A model generated the notes under the pieces. That model was given only the letters and a program-made list of their open reading frames with translations. It was not told the DNA's origin and did not search any database. From Cinclus cinclus (lineage: Eukaryota; Chordata; Aves; Passeriformes; Cinclidae), in assembly GCF_963662255.1 (NCBI RefSeq), contig NC_085052.1, positions 36,900,654-36,964,653 on the forward strand: 64,000 nt of DNA, written 5' to 3'. This document shows positions 48,325 to 62,504 of this stretch, piece after piece. The translations under genes and the position numbers were made by a program. Every line of letters starts with the position of its first letter. Position 1 is the first letter of the stretch.

Positions 48325-51300
48325 CATCCCTGCCCCTTTTAGGCCCATTGGTGCCACAAGGGATCATTAGATTCTTAGCCTGTATTGGGTCACAATGGAT
48401 CCTTGCTTCTCTTAACCCCTGTGGTGTCACAATGCATCCCATGCCCTTTTAGGCCACTTGATGTCACAATGAATCTTTTGATTCTTGGCCTCCATGGTGG
48501 CGTAATTGTGCAAGGTTTTAATTGGGCCCCATGCTTTCACAATACATCCCTGCCCCTTTTAGGCCCATTGGTGTCAAAAGGGATCATTAGATTGTTAGCC
48601 TGCATTGGGTCACAATGGATCCTTGCTTCTCTTAACCCCTGTGCTGTCACAATGCATCCCATGCCCTTTTAGGCCACATGATGTCACAATGAATTATTTG
48701 ATTCTTGGCCTCCATGGCAGCATAATAGATCCTTGCTTCTATTGGTCCCCGTGCTGTAACAATTCATCCCTGGCCCTTTTAGGCCCATTGGTGTAAACAA
48801 GGGATCATTAGATTGTTAGCCTGCATTGGGTCACAATGGTTCCTTGCTTCTCTTAACCCCTGTGCTGTCACAATGCATCCCATGCCCTTTTAGGCCACTT
48901 GATGTCACAATGAATCATTTGATTCTTGGCCTCCATGGTGTCATAATGGTTCCTTGTTTCTATTGGGCCCCATGCCTTCACAATACATCCCTGCCCCTTT
49001 TAGGCGCCTTGGTGTCAAAAGGGATCATTAGATTGTTAGCCTCCATTGGGTCACAATGGATCCTTGCTTCTCTTAACCCCTGTGCTGTCACAATGCATCC
49101 CATGCCCTTTTAGGCCACATGACGTCACAATGAATTATTTGATTCTTGGCCTCCATGGCGGCATAATAGATCCTTGCTTCTATTGGTCCCCGTGCTGTAA
49201 CAATCCATCCCTGGCCCTTTTTATACCCCCTGGTGCCACAAGGGATCATTAGATTGTTAGCCTGCATTGGGTCACAATGGTTCCTTGCTTCTCTTAACCT
49301 CTGTGGTGTCACAATGCATTCCAAGCCCTTTTAGGCCACTTGGTCTTACAATGAACCATTTGATTCTTGGCCTTCATGGTGTCATAATGGTTCCTTGCTT
49401 CTATAGGTCCCCATGCTGTCAGAGTTCATCCGTTGTCCTTTTGCGCCCCCTGGTGTCAAAAGGGATGCTTAGATTATTAGCCTGCATTGGGTCACTATGG
49501 TTCCTTGCTTCTCTTAACCCCTGTGGTGTCACAATGCATCCCATGCCCTTTTAGGCAACATGATGTCACAATGAATCATTTGATTCTTGGCCTCCACCGT
49601 GGCATAATAGATCCTTGCTTCTATTGGTCCCCATGCTTTCACAATACATCCCTGCCCCTTTTAGGCCCATTGGTGTCACAAGGGATCATTAGATTGTTAG
49701 CCTGCATTGGGTCACAATGGTTCCTTGCTTCTCTTAACCTCTGTGGTGTCACAATGCATACCATGCCCTTTTAGGCCACTTGATGTCACAATGAATCATT
49801 TGATTCTTGGCCTCCATGGTGTCATAATGGTTCCTTGTATCTATTGGGCCCCATGCTTTCACAATACATCCCTGGCCCTTTTACGCCCCCTGGTGTCAAA
49901 TGGGATCCTGGGATTATTAGCCTCCATTGGGTCACAATGGATCCTTGCTTCTCTTAACCGCTGTGCTGTCACAATGCATCCCATGCCCTTTTAGGCCACT
50001 TGATGTCACAATGAATCATTTGATTCTTGGCCTCCATGGTGGCATAATAGATCCTTGCCTCTATTGGTCCCCGTGCTGTAACAATCCATCCCTGGCCCTT
50101 TTTATACCCCCTGGTGCCACAAGGGATCATTAGATTGTTAGCCTGCATTGGGTCACAATGGTTCCTTGCTTCTCTTAACCTCTGTGGTGTCACAATGCAT
50201 TCCAAGCCCTTTTAGGCCACTTGGTCTTACAATGAACCATTTGATTCTTGGCCTTCATGGTGTCATAATGGTTCCTTGCTTCTATAGGTCCCCATGCTCT
50301 CAGTGTTCATCCGTGGTCCTTTTGCGCCCCCTGGTGTCAAAAGGGATCATTAGATTGTTAGCCTACATTGGGTCACAATGGTTCCTTGCTTCTCTTAACC
50401 CCTGTCCTGTCACAATGCATCCCATGCCCTTTTAGGCCACTTGATGTCACAATGAATCATTTGATTCTTGGCCTCCATGGTGTCATAATGGTTCCTTGTT
50501 TCTATTGGGCCCCATGCTTTCACAATACATCCCTGCCCCTTTTAGGCCCATTGGTGTCAAAAGGGATCATTGGATTGTTAGCCTCCATTGGGTCACAATG
50601 GATCCTTGCTTCTCTTAACCCCTGTGCTGTCACAATGCATCCCATGCCCTTTTAGGCCACATGATGTCACAATGAATTATTTGATTCTTGGCCTCCATGG
50701 CGGCATAATAGATCCTTGCTTCTATTGGTCCCCGTGCTGTAACAATTCATCCCTGGCCCTTTTAGGCCCGTTGGTGTCACAACGGATCATTAGATTGTTA
50801 GCCTGCCTTGGGTCACAATGGTTCCTTGCTACTCTTAACATCTGTGGTGTCACAATGCATCCCATGCCCTTTTAGGCCACTTGATGTCACAATGAATCAT
50901 TTGATTCTTGGCCTCCATGGTGTCATAATGGTTCCTTGTTTCTATTGGGCCCCATGCTGTCACAATTCATCCCTGGCCCTTTTACGCCCCCTGGTGTCAA
51001 ATGGGATCCTGGGATTATTAGCCTCCATTGGGTCACAATGGATCCTTGCTTCTCTTAACCCCTGTGGTGTCACAATGCATCCCATGCCCTTTAAGGCCAC
51101 TTGATGTCACAATGAATCATTTGATTCTTGGCCTCCATGGTGGTGTAATTGTACCAGGTTTTACTTGTGCCCCATGCTTTCACAATTCATCCCTGGCCCT
51201 TTTAGGCCCATTGGTGTCACAACGGATCATTAGATTGTTAGCCTGCATTGGGTCACAATGGTTCCTTGCTTCTCTTAACCCCTGTGCTGTCACAATGCAT

Positions 51301-51860
51301 CCCATGCCCTTTTAGGCCACATGATGTCACAATGAATCATTTGATTCTTGGCCTCCATGGTGGGATAATAGATCCTTGCTTCTATTGGTCCCCGTGCTGT
51401 AACAATCTATCCCTAGCCCTTTTTATATCCCCTGGTGCCACAAGGGATCATTAGATTGTTAGCCTGCATTGGGTCACAATGGTTCCTTGCTTCTCTTAAA
51501 CTCTGTGGTGTCACAATGCATTCCAAGCCCTTTTAGGCCACTTGGTCTTACAATGAACCATTTGATTCTTGGCCTTCATTGTGTCATAATGGTTCCTTGC
51601 TTCTATAGGTCCCCATGCTGTCACAGTGCATCCGTGGTCCTTTTGCGCACCCGGGTGTCAAAAGGGATCATTAGATTGTTAGCCTGCATTGGGTCACAAT
51701 GGTTCCTTGCTTCTCTTAACCCCTGTGCTGTCACAATGCATCCCATGCCCTTTTAGGCCACTTGATGTCACAATCAATCATTTGATTCTTGGCCTCCATG
51801 GTGGCGTAATTGTACCAGGTTTTAATTGGGCCCCATGCATTCACAATTCATCCCTGCCCC
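48325..51860 (+). repeat. 16-mer HOR unit (3,524 bp), copy 2
   Basis: It matches copy 1 at a 3,524-bp offset until 51,861, where CCCCAATTTAGG replaces CCCCTTTTAGG. I found about six differences, including CTGTGGTGTC for CTGAGGTGTC (~49,742), GGGATCATTAG for GGGATTCTTAG (~50,343), TTAACATCTG for TTAACCTCTG (~50,837) and CCATGCCC for CCATGCAC (~51,747). This is more divergence than between the two 65-mer copies, so this pair is probably older or less homogenised. Confidence 0.9.
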
Positions 51861-54133
51861 AATTTAGGCCCATTGGTGTCAAAAGGGATTCTTAGATTGT
51901 TAGCCTCCATTGGGTCACAATGGATCCTTGCTTCTCTTAACCCCTGTGCTGTCACAATGCATCCCATGCCCTTTTAGGCCACATGATGTCACAATGAATT
52001 ATTTGATTCTTGGCCTCCATGGCGGCATAATAGATCCTTGCTTCTATTGGTCCCCGTGCTGTAACAATCCATCCCTGGCCCTTTTAGGCCCATTGGTGTC
52101 ACAAGGGATCATTAGATTGTTAGCCTCCATTGGGTCACAATGGTTCCTTGCTTCTCTTAACCTCTGTGCTGTCACAATGCATCCCATGCCCTTTTAGGCC
52201 ACTTGATGTCACAATGAACCATTTGATTCTTGGCCTCCACGGTGGCATAATAGATCCTTGCTTCTATTGGTCCCCGTGCTGTAACAATCCATCCCTGGCC
52301 CTTTTTATACCCCCTGGTGCCACAAGGGATCATTAGATTGTTAGCCTGCATTGGGTCACAATGGTTCCTTGCTTCTCTTAACCTCTGTGGTGTCACAATG
52401 CATTCCAGGCCCTTTTAGGCAACTTGGTCTTACAATGACCATTTGATTCTTGGCCTTCATGGTGTCATAATGGTTCCTTGCTTTTATAGGTCCCCATGCT
52501 GTCAGAGTCCATCCGTGGTCCTTTTGCGCCCCCTGGTGTCAAAAGGGATTCTTAGATTGTTAGCCTGCATTGGCTCACAATGGTTCCTTGCTTCTCTTAA
52601 CCCCTGTGGTGTCACAATGCATCCCATGCCCTTTTAGGCCACTTGATGTCACAATGAGTCATTTGATTCTTGGCCTCCATGGTGGCATAATTGTACCAGG
52701 TTTTACTTGGGCCCCATGCTTTCACAATTCATCCCTGCCCCTTTTAGGCCCATTGGTGTCACAAGGGATCATTAGATTGTTAGCCTCCATTGGGTCACAA
52801 TGGTTCCTTGATTCTCTTAACCTCTGTGCTGTCACAATGCATCCCATGCCCTTTTAGGCCACTTGATGTCACAATGAATCATTTGATTCTTGGCCTCCAT
52901 GGTGTCATAATGGTTCCCTGTTTCTATTGGGCCCCATGCCTTCACAATTCATCCCTGGCCCTTTTACGCCCCCTGGTGTCAAATGGGATGCTGGGATTAT
53001 TAGCCTCCATTGGGTCACAATGGATCCTTGCTTCTCTTAACCCCTGTGCTGTCACAATGCATCCCATGCCCTTTTAGGCCACTTGATGTCACAATGAATC
53101 ATTTGATTCTTGGCCTCCATGGCGGCATAATAGATCCTTGCTTCTATTGGTCCCCGTGCTGTAACAATACATCCCTGGCCCTTTTAGGCCCATTGGTGTC
53201 ACAAGGGATCATTAGATTGTTAGCCTGCATTGGGTCACAATGGTTCCTTGCTTCTCTTAACCCCTGTGGTGTCACAATGCATCCCATGCCCTTTTAGGCC
53301 ACTTGATGTCACAATGAATTATTTGATTCTTGGCCTCCATGGTGGCATAATTGTACCAGGTTTTAATTGGGCCCCATGATTTCACAATACATCCCTGCCC
53401 CTTTTAGGCCCATTGGTGCCAAAGGGATCATTAGATTGTTAGCCTGCATTGGGTCACAATGGTTCCTTGCTTCTCTTATCCTCTGTGGTGTCACAATGCA
53501 TCCCATGCCCTTTTAGGCCACTTGATGTCACAATGAATCATTTGATTCTTGGCCTCCATGGTGTCATAATGGTTCCTTGTTTCTATTGGGCCCCATGCCT
53601 TCACAATACATCCCTGCCCCTTTTAGGCGCCTTGGTGTCAAAAGGGATCATTAGATTGTTAGCCTCCATTGGGTCACAATGGATCCTTACTTCTCTTAAC
53701 CCCTGTGCTGTCACAATGCATCCCATGCCCTTTTAGGCCACATGACGTCACAATGAATTATTTGATTCTTGGCCTCCATGGCGGCATAATAGATCCTTGG
53801 TTCTATTGGTCCCCGTGCTGTAACAATCCATCCCTGGCCCTTTTTATACCCCCTGGTGCCACAAGGGATCATTAGATTGTTAGCCTGCATTGGGTCACAA
53901 TGGTTCCTTGCTTCTCTTAACCTCTGTGGTGTCACAATGCATTCCAAGCCCTTTTAGGCCACTTGGTCTTACAATGAACCATTTGATTCTTGGCCTTCAT
54001 GGTGTCATAATGGTTCCTTGCTTCTATAGGTCCCCATGCTGTCAGAGTCCATCCGTGGTCCTTTTGCGCCCCCTGGTGTCAAAAGGGATTCACAGATTGT
54101 TAGCCTGCATTGGGTCACAATGGATCCTTGCTC
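51861..54133 (+). repeat. Mosaic satellite domain
   Basis: About ten monomers of mixed origin. Parts of 52,570-53,300 resemble the 65-mer near 18,976-19,700, and 53,449-54,100 resembles 45,300-45,960 and the 23-mer. Private changes include a one-base loss in the R monomer at ~52,437 (ACAATGACCATTTG), TGAGTCA at 52,655 and TTATCCTCTG at ~53,477. No HOR period is visible inside it. Confidence 0.72.
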
Positions 54134-57100
54134 CTCTTAACCCCTGTGGTGTCACAATGCATCCCATGCCCTTTTAGGACACCTGACGTCACAATGAATC
54201 ATTTGATTCTTGGCCTCCATGGTGGCATAATTGTACCAGGTTTTACTTGGGCCCCATGCTTTCACAATTCATCCCTGCCCCTTTTAGGCCCATTGGTGTC
54301 ACAAGGGATCATTAGATTGTTAGCCTGCATTGGGTCACAATGGTTCCTTGCTTCTCTTAACCTCTGTGGTGTCACAATGCATCCCATGACCTTTTAGGCC
54401 ACTTGATGTCACAATGAATCATTTGATTCATGGCCTCCATGGTGTCATAATGGTTCCTTGTTTCTATTGGGCCCCATGCTGTCACAATTCATCCCTGGCC
54501 GTTTTACGCCCCCTGGTGCCAAAAGGGATCCTGGGATTTTTAGCCTCCATTGGGTCACAATGCATCCTTGCTTCTCTTAACCCCTGTGCTGTCACAATGC
54601 ATCCCATGCCCTTTTAGGCCACTTGATGTCACAATGAATCATTTGATTCTTGGCCTCCATGGTGGCATAATAGATCCTTGCTTCTATTGGTCCCCGTGCT
54701 GTAACAATCCATCCCTGGCCCTTTTTATACCCCCTGGTGCCACAAGGGATCATTAGATTGTTAGCCTGCATTGGGTCACAATGGATCCTTGCTTCTCTTA
54801 ACCCCTGTGGTGTCACAATGCATCCCATGCCCTTTTAGGCCACCTGATGTCAAAATGAATCATTTGATTCTTGGCCTCCATGGTGGTGAAATTGTACCAG
54901 GTTTTAATTGGCCCCCATGCTTTCACAATACATCCCTGCCCCTTTTAGGCCCATTGGTGTCAAAAGGGATCATTAGATTGTTAGCCTCCATTGGGTCACA
55001 ATGGATCCTTACTTCTCTTAACCCCTGTGCTGTCACAATGCATCCCATGCCCTTTTAGGCCACATGATGTCACAATGAATTATTTGATTCTTGGCCTCCA
55101 TGGCGGCATAATAGATCCTTGCTTCTATTGGTCCCCGTGCTGTAACAATTCATCCCTGGCCCTTTTAGGCCCATTGGTGTCACAACGGATCATTAGATTG
55201 TTAGCCTGCATTGTGTCACAATGGTTCCTTGCTACTCTTAACCTCTGTGGTGTCACAATGCATCCCATGCCCTTTTAGGCCACTTGATGTCACAATGAAT
55301 CATTTGATTCTTGGCCTCCATGGTCTCATAATGGTTCCTTGTTTCTATTGGGCCCCATGCTTTCACAATTCATCCCTGGCCCTTTTACGCCCCCTGGTGT
55401 CAAATGGGATCCTGGGATTATTAGCCTCCATTGGGTCACAATGGATCCTTGCTTCTCTTAACCGCTGTGGTGTCACAATGCATCCCATGCCCTTTAAGGC
55501 CACTTGATGTCACAATGAATCATTTGATTCTTGGCCTCCATGGTGGTGTAATTGTACCAGGTTTTACTTGGGCCCCATGCTTTCACAATTCATCCCTGGC
55601 CCTTTTAGGCCCATTGGTGTCACAAGGGATCATTAGATTGTTAGACTGCATTGGGTCACAATGGTTCCTTGCTTCTCTTAACCTCTGTGGTGTCACAATG
55701 CCTCCCATGCCCTTTTAGGCCACTTGATGTCACAATGAATCATTTGATTCTTGGCCTCCATGGTGTCATAATGGTTCCTTGTTTCTATTGGGCCCCATGC
55801 CTTCACAATTCCTCCCTGGCCCTTTACGCCCCCTGGTGTCAAATGGGATCCTGGGATTATTAGCCTCCATTGGGTCACAATGGATCCTTTCTTCTCTTAA
55901 CCCCTGTGCTGTCACAATGCATCCCATGCCCCTTTAGGCCACATGATGTCACAATGAATCATTTGATTCTTGGCCTCCACGGTGGCATAATAGATCCTTG
56001 CTTCTATTGGTCCCCGTGCTGTAACAATCTATCCCTAGCCCTTTTTATACCCCCTGGTGCCACAAGGGATCATTAGATTGTTAGCCTGCATTGGGTCACA
56101 ATGGTTCCTTGCTTCTCTTAACCTCTGTGGTGTCACAATGCATTCCAAGCCCTTTTAGGCCACTTGGTCTTACAATGAACCATTTGATTCTTGGCCTTCA
56201 TGGTGTCATAATGGTTCCTTGCTTCTATAGGTCCCCATGCTGTCAGAGTTCATCCGTGGTCCTTTTGCGCACCCGGGTGTCAAAAGGGATCATTAGATTG
56301 TTAGCCTGCATTGGGTCACAATGGTTCCTTGCTTCTCTTAACCCCTGTGGTGTCACAATGCATCCCATGCCCTTTTAGGCCACTTGATGTCACAATGAAT
56401 CATTTGATTCTTGGCCTCCATGGTGGCATAATGGTTCCTTGTTTCTATTGGCCCCATGCTTTCACAATTCATCCCTGGCCCTTTTAGGCCCATTGGTGTC
56501 ACAAGGGATCATTAGATTGTTAGCCTGCATTGGGTCACAATGGATCCTTGCTTCTCTTAACCCCGGTGCTGTCACAATGCATCCCATGCCCTTTTAGGCC
56601 ACTTGATGTCACAATGAATCTTTTGATTCTTGGCCTCCATGGTGGCGTAATTGTACCAGGTTTTAATTGGGCCCCATGCTTTCACAATACATCCCTGCCC
56701 CAATTTAGGCCCATTGGTGTCAAAAGGGATCATTAGATTGTTAGCCTCCATTGGGTCACAATGGTTCCTTGCTTCTCTTAACCCCTGTGGTGTCACAATG
56801 CATCCCATGCCCTTTTAGGCCACTTGATGTCACAATGAATCATTTGATTCTTGGCCTGCACGGTGGTGTAATTGTACCAGGTTTTACTTGGGCCCCATGC
56901 TTTCACAATTCATCCCTGCCCCTTTTAGGCCCATTGGTGTAAACAAGGGATCATTAGATTGTTAGCCTGCATTGGGTCACAATGGTTCCTTGCTTCTCTT
57001 AACCTCTGTGCTGTCACAATGCATCCCATGCCCTTTTAGGCCACTTGATGTCACAATGAATCATTTGATTCTTGGCCTCCATGGTGTCATAATGGTTCCT

Positions 57101-57877
57101 TGTTTCTATTGGGCCCCATGCTGTCACAATTCATCCCTGGCCCTTTTACGCCCCCTGGTGTCAAATGGGATCCTGGGATTATTAGCCTCCATTGGGTCAC
57201 AATGGATCCTTGCTTCTCTTAACCCCTGTGCTGTCACAATGCATCCCATGCCCTTTTAGGCCACTTGATGTCACAATGAATCATTTGATTCTTGGCCTCC
57301 ACGGTGGCATAATAGATCCTTGCTTCTATTGGTCCCCGTGCTGTAACAATCCATCCCTGGCCCTTTTTATACCCCCTGGTGCCACAAGGGATCATTAGAT
57401 TGTTAGCCTGCATTGGGTCACAATGGTTCCTTGCTTCTCTTAACCTCTGTGGTGTCACAATGCATCCCATGCCCTTTTGGGCCACTTGATGTCACAATGA
57501 ATCATTTGATTCTTGGCCTCCACGGTGGGATAATAGATCCTTGTTTCTATTGGGCCCCATGCCTTCACAATACATCCCTGCCCCTTTTAGGCGCCTTGGT
57601 GTCAAAAGGGATCATTAGATTGTTAGCCTCCATTGGGTCACAATGGATCCTTACTTCTCTTAACCCCTGTGGTGTCACAATGCATCCCATGCCCTTTTAG
57701 GCCACATGATGTCACAATGAATTATTTGATTCTTGGCCTCCATGGCGGCATAATAGATCCTTGCTTCTATTGGTCCCCGTGCTGTAACAATCCATCCCTG
57801 TCCCTTTTTATACCCCCTGGTGCCACAAGGGATCATTAGATTGTTAGCCTGCATTGGGTCACAATGGTTCCTTGCTT
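54134..57877 (+). repeat. 17-mer HOR unit (3,744 bp), copy A
   Basis: It matches the next unit at an offset of 3,744 bp from ~54,134. Tags are AGGACACCTGACGTC (~54,178), CCATGACC (~54,385), GATTCATGGCC, GGTGCCAAAAGGGATCC, the CTGATGTCAAAATG variant (~54,846), CATTGTGTCAC (~55,211) and GGTCTCATAATGG (~55,323). It contains the R monomer near 56,089 and a 219-bp monomer with ATTGGCCCC. The GGACACCTGACGTC tag also occurs in the 23-mer (1,318), so both came from a common source. Confidence 0.88.
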
Positions 57878-60800
57878 CTCTTAACCCCTGTGGTGTCACA
57901 ATGCATCCCATGCCCTTTTAGGACACCTGACGTCACAATGAATCATTTGATTCTTGGCCTCCATGGTGGCATAATTGTACCAGGTTTTACTTGGGCCCCA
58001 TGCTTTCACAATTCATCCCTGCCCCTTTTAGGCCCATTGGTGTCACAAGGGATCATTAGATTGTTAGCCTGCATTGGGTCACAATGGTTCCTTGCTTCTC
58101 TTAACCTCTGTGGTGTCACAATGCATCCCATGACCTTTTAGGCCACTTGATGTCACAATGAATCATTTGATTCATGGCCTCCATGGTGTCATAATGGTTC
58201 CTTGTTTCTATTGGGCCCCATGCTGTCACAATTCATCCCTGGCCGTTTTACGCCCCCTGGTGCCAAAAGGGATCCTGGGATTTTTAGCCTCCATTGGGTC
58301 ACAATGCATCCTTGCTTCTCTTAACCCCTGTGCTGTCACAATGCATCCCATGCCCTTTTAGGCCACTTGATGTCACAATGAATCATTTGATTCTTGGCCT
58401 CCATGGTGGCATAATAGATCCTTGCTTCTATTGGTCCCCGTGCTGTAACAATCCATCCCTGGCCCTTTTTATACCCCCTGGTGCCACAAGGGATCATTAG
58501 ATTGTTAGCCTGCATTGGGTCACAATGGATCCTTGCTTCTCTTAACCCCTGTGGTGTCACAATGCATCCCATGCCCTTTTAGGCCACCTGATGTCAAAAT
58601 GAATCATTTGATTCTTGGCCTCCATGGTGGTGAAATTGTACCAGGTTTTAATTGGCCCCCATGCTTTCACAATACATCCCTGCCCCTTTTAGGCCCATTG
58701 GTGTCAAAAGGGATCATTAGATTGTTAGCCTCCATTGGGTCACAATGGATCCTTACTTCTCTTAACCCCTGTGCTGTCACAATGCATCCCATGCCCTTTT
58801 AGGCCACATGATGTCACAATGAATTATTTGATTCTTGGCCTCCATGGCGGCATAATAGATCCTTGCTTCTATTGGTCCCCGTGCTGTAACAATTCATCCC
58901 TGGCCCTTTTAGGCCCATTGGTGTCACAACGGATCATTAGATTGTTAGCCTGCATTGTGTCACAATGGTTCCTTGCTACTCTTAACCTCTGTGGTGTCAC
59001 AATGCATCCCATGCCCTTTTAGGCCACTTGATGTCACAATGAATCATTTGATTCTTGGCCTCCATGGTCTCATAATGGTTCCTTGTTTCTATTGGGCCCC
59101 ATGCTTTCACAATTCATCCCTGGCCCTTTTACGCCCCCTGGTGTCAAATGGGATCCTGGGATTATTAGCCTCCATTGGGTCACAATGGATCCTTGCTTCT
59201 CTTAACCGCTGTGGTGTCACAATGCATCCCATGCCCTTTAAGGCCACTTGATGTCACAATGAATCATTTGATTCTTGGCCTCCATGGTGGTGTAATTGTA
59301 CCAGGTTTTACTTGGGCCCCATGCTTTCACAATTCATCCCTGGCCCTTTTAGGCCCATTGGTGTCACAAGGGATCATTAGATTGTTAGACTGCATTGGGT
59401 CACAATGGTTCCTTGCTTCTCTTAACCTCTGTGGTGTCACAATGCCTCCCATGCCCTTTTAGGCCACTTGATGTCACAATGAATCATTTGATTCTTGGCC
59501 TCCATGGTGTCATAATGGTTCCTTGTTTCTATTGGGCCCCATGCCTTCACAATTCCTCCCTGGCCCTTTACGCCCCCTGGTGTCAAATGGGATCCTGGGA
59601 TTATTAGCCTCCATTGGGTCACAATGGATCCTTTCTTCTCTTAACCCCTGTGCTGTCACAATGCATCCCATGCCCCTTTAGGCCACATGATGTCACAATG
59701 AATCATTTGATTCTTGGCCTCCACGGTGGCATAATAGATCCTTGCTTCTATTGGTCCCCGTGCTGTAACAATCTATCCCTAGCCCTTTTTATACCCCCTG
59801 GTGCCACAAGGGATCATTAGATTGTTAGCCTGCATTGGGTCACAATGGATCCTTGCTTCTCTTAACCCCTGTGGTGTCACAATGCATCCCATGCCCTTTT
59901 AGGCCACTTGATGTCACAATGAATCATTTGATTCTTGGCCTCCATGGTGGCATAATGGTTCCTTGTTTCTATTGGTCCCCATGCTTTCACAATTCATCCC
60001 TGGCCCTTTTAGGCCCATTGGTGTCACAAGGGATCATTAGATTGTTAGCCTGCATTGGGTCACAATGGATCCTTGCTTCTCTTAACCCCGGTGCTGTCAC
60101 AATGCATCCCATGCCCTTTTAGGCCACTTGATGTCACAATGAATCTTTTGATTCTTGGCCTCCATGGTGGCGTAATTGTACCAGGTTTTAATTGGGCCCC
60201 ATGCTTTCACAATACATCCCTGCCCCAATTTAGGCCCATTGGTGTCAAAAGGGATCATTAGATTGTTAGCCTCCATTGGGTCACAATGGTTCCTTGCTTC
60301 TCTTAACCCCTGTGGTGTCACAATGCATCCCATGCCCTTTTAGGCCACTTGATGTCACAATGAATCATTTGATTCTTGGCCTGCACGGTGGTGTAATTGT
60401 ACCAGGTTTTACTTGGGCCCCATGCTTTCACAATTCATCCCTGCCCCTTTTAGGCCCATTGGTGTAAACAAGGGATCATTAGATTGTTAGCCTGCATTGG
60501 GTCACAATGGTTCCTTGCTTCTCTTAACCTCTGTGCTGTCACAATGCATCCCATGCCCTTTTAGGCCACTTGATGTCACAATGAATCATTTGATTCTTGG
60601 CCTCCATGGTGTCATAATGGTTCCTTGTTTCTATTGGGCCCCATGCTGTCACAATTCATCCCTGGCCCTTTTACGCCCCCTGGTGTCAAATGGGATCCTG
60701 GGATTATTAGCCTCCATTGGGTCACAATGGATCCTTGCTTCTCTTAACCCCTGTGCTGTCACAATGCATCCCATGCCCTTTTAGGCCACTTGATGTCACA

Positions 60801-62504
60801 ATGAATCATTTGATTCTTGGCCTCCACGGTGGCATAATAGATCCTTGCTTCTATTGGTCCCCGTGCTGTAACAATCCATCCCTGGCCCTTTTTATACCCC
60901 CTGGTGCCACAAGGGATCATTAGATTGTTAGCCTGCATTGGGTCACAATGGTTCCTTGCTTCTCTTAACCTCTGTGGTGTCACAATGCATCCCATGCCCT
61001 TTTGGGCCACTTGATGTCACAATGAATCATTTGATTCTTGGCCTCCACGGTGGGATAATAGATCCTTGTTTCTATTGGGCCCCATGCCTTCACAATACAT
61101 CCCTGCCCCTTTTAGGCGCCTTGGTGTCAAAAGGGATCATTAGATTGTTAGCCTCCATTGGGTCACAATGGATCCTTACTTCTCTTAACCCCTGTGGTGT
61201 CACAATGCATCCCATGCCCTTTTAGGCCACATGATGTCACAATGAATTATTTGATTCTTGGCCTCCATGGCGGCATAATAGATCCTTGCTTCTATTGGTC
61301 CCCGTGCTGTAACAATCCATCCCTGTCCCTTTTTATACCCCCTGGTGCCACAAGGGATCATTAGATTGTTAGCCTGCATTGGGTCACAATGGTTCCTTGC
61401 TTCTCTTAACCCCTGTGGTGTCACAATGCATCCCATGCCCTTTTAGGCCACTTGATGTCACAATGAATCATTTGATTCTTGGCCTCCATGGTGGCATAAT
61501 TGTACCAGGTTTTACTTGGGCCCCATGCTTCCACAATTCATCCCTGCCCCTTTTAGGCCCATTGGTGTCACAAGGGATCGTTAGATTGTTAGCCGGCATT
61601 GGATCACAATGGATCCTTGCTTCTCTTAACCCCTGTGCTGTCACAATGCATACCATGCCCTTTTAGGCCACTTGATGTCACAATGAATCATTTGATTCTT
61701 GGCCTCCATGGTGTCATAATGGTTCCTTGTTTCTATTGGGCCCCATGCTGTCACAATTCATCCCTGGCCCTTTTACGCCCCCTGGTGTCAAATGGGATCC
61801 TGGGATTATTAGCCTCCATTGGGTCACAATGGATCCTTGCTTCTCTTAACCCCTGTGCTGTCACAATGCATCCCATGCCCTTTTAGGCCACTTGATGTCA
61901 CAATGAATCATTTGATTCTTGGCCTCCACGGTGGCATAATAGATCCTTGCTTCTATTGGTCCCCGTGCTGTAACAATCCATCCCTGGCCCTTTTTATACC
62001 CCCTGGTGCCACAAGGGATCATTAGATTGTTAGCCTGCATTGGGTCACAATGGTTCCTTGCTTCTCTTAACCTCTGTGGTGTCACAATGCATCCCATGCC
62101 CTTTTGGGCCACTTGATGTCACAATGAATCATTTGATTCTTGGCCTCCACGGTGGGATAATAGATCCTTGTTTCTATTGGGCCCCATGCCTTCACAATAC
62201 ATCCCTGCCCCTTTTAGGCGCCTTGGTGTCAAAAGGGATCATTAGATTGTTAGCCTCCATTGGGTCACAATGGATCCTTACTTCTCTTAACCCCTGTGGT
62301 GTCACAATGCATCCCATGCCCTTTTAGGCCACATGATGTCACAATGAATTATTTGATTCTTGGCCTCCATGGCGGCATAATAGATCCTTGCTTCTATTGG
62401 TCCCCGTGCTGTAACAATCCATCCCTGTCCCTTTTTATACCCCCTGGTGCCACAAGGGATCATTAGATTGTTAGCCTGCATTGGGTCACAATGGTTCCTT
62501 GCTT
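57878..62504 (+). repeat. 21-mer HOR unit (4,627 bp), copy B
   Basis: This is copy A with two changes. One monomer is lost near 59,835-60,055: offset to A drops from 3,744 to 3,525, a change of 219 bp, and a hybrid ATTGGTCCCCATG monomer remains. Five monomers (1,102 bp) are gained near 60,700-62,500. The sum, 3,744 - 219 + 1,102, equals the 4,627-bp spacing to copy C. It is a length variant of a HOR within one array. Confidence 0.88.
60620..62500 (+). repeat. 1,102-bp tandem duplication inside copy B
   Basis: The series V, D', D/V hybrid and D' near 60,600-61,378 recurs near 61,700-62,480 at a 1,102-bp offset. Between them is a G monomer at 61,379 with CTTCCACAATTC and GCCGGCATTGGATC, tags otherwise seen near 4,050 and 17,150. 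The insert therefore brought in a monomer of another domain's type, and the V half B at ~61,690 joins it back. Confidence 0.8.

Noticed and set aside
52655..52661. Perfect AP-1 site TGAGTCA
   Set aside because: It is a single-base variant of TGAATCA, which occurs in most monomers. One chance occurrence in ~290 copies is not evidence of regulation.
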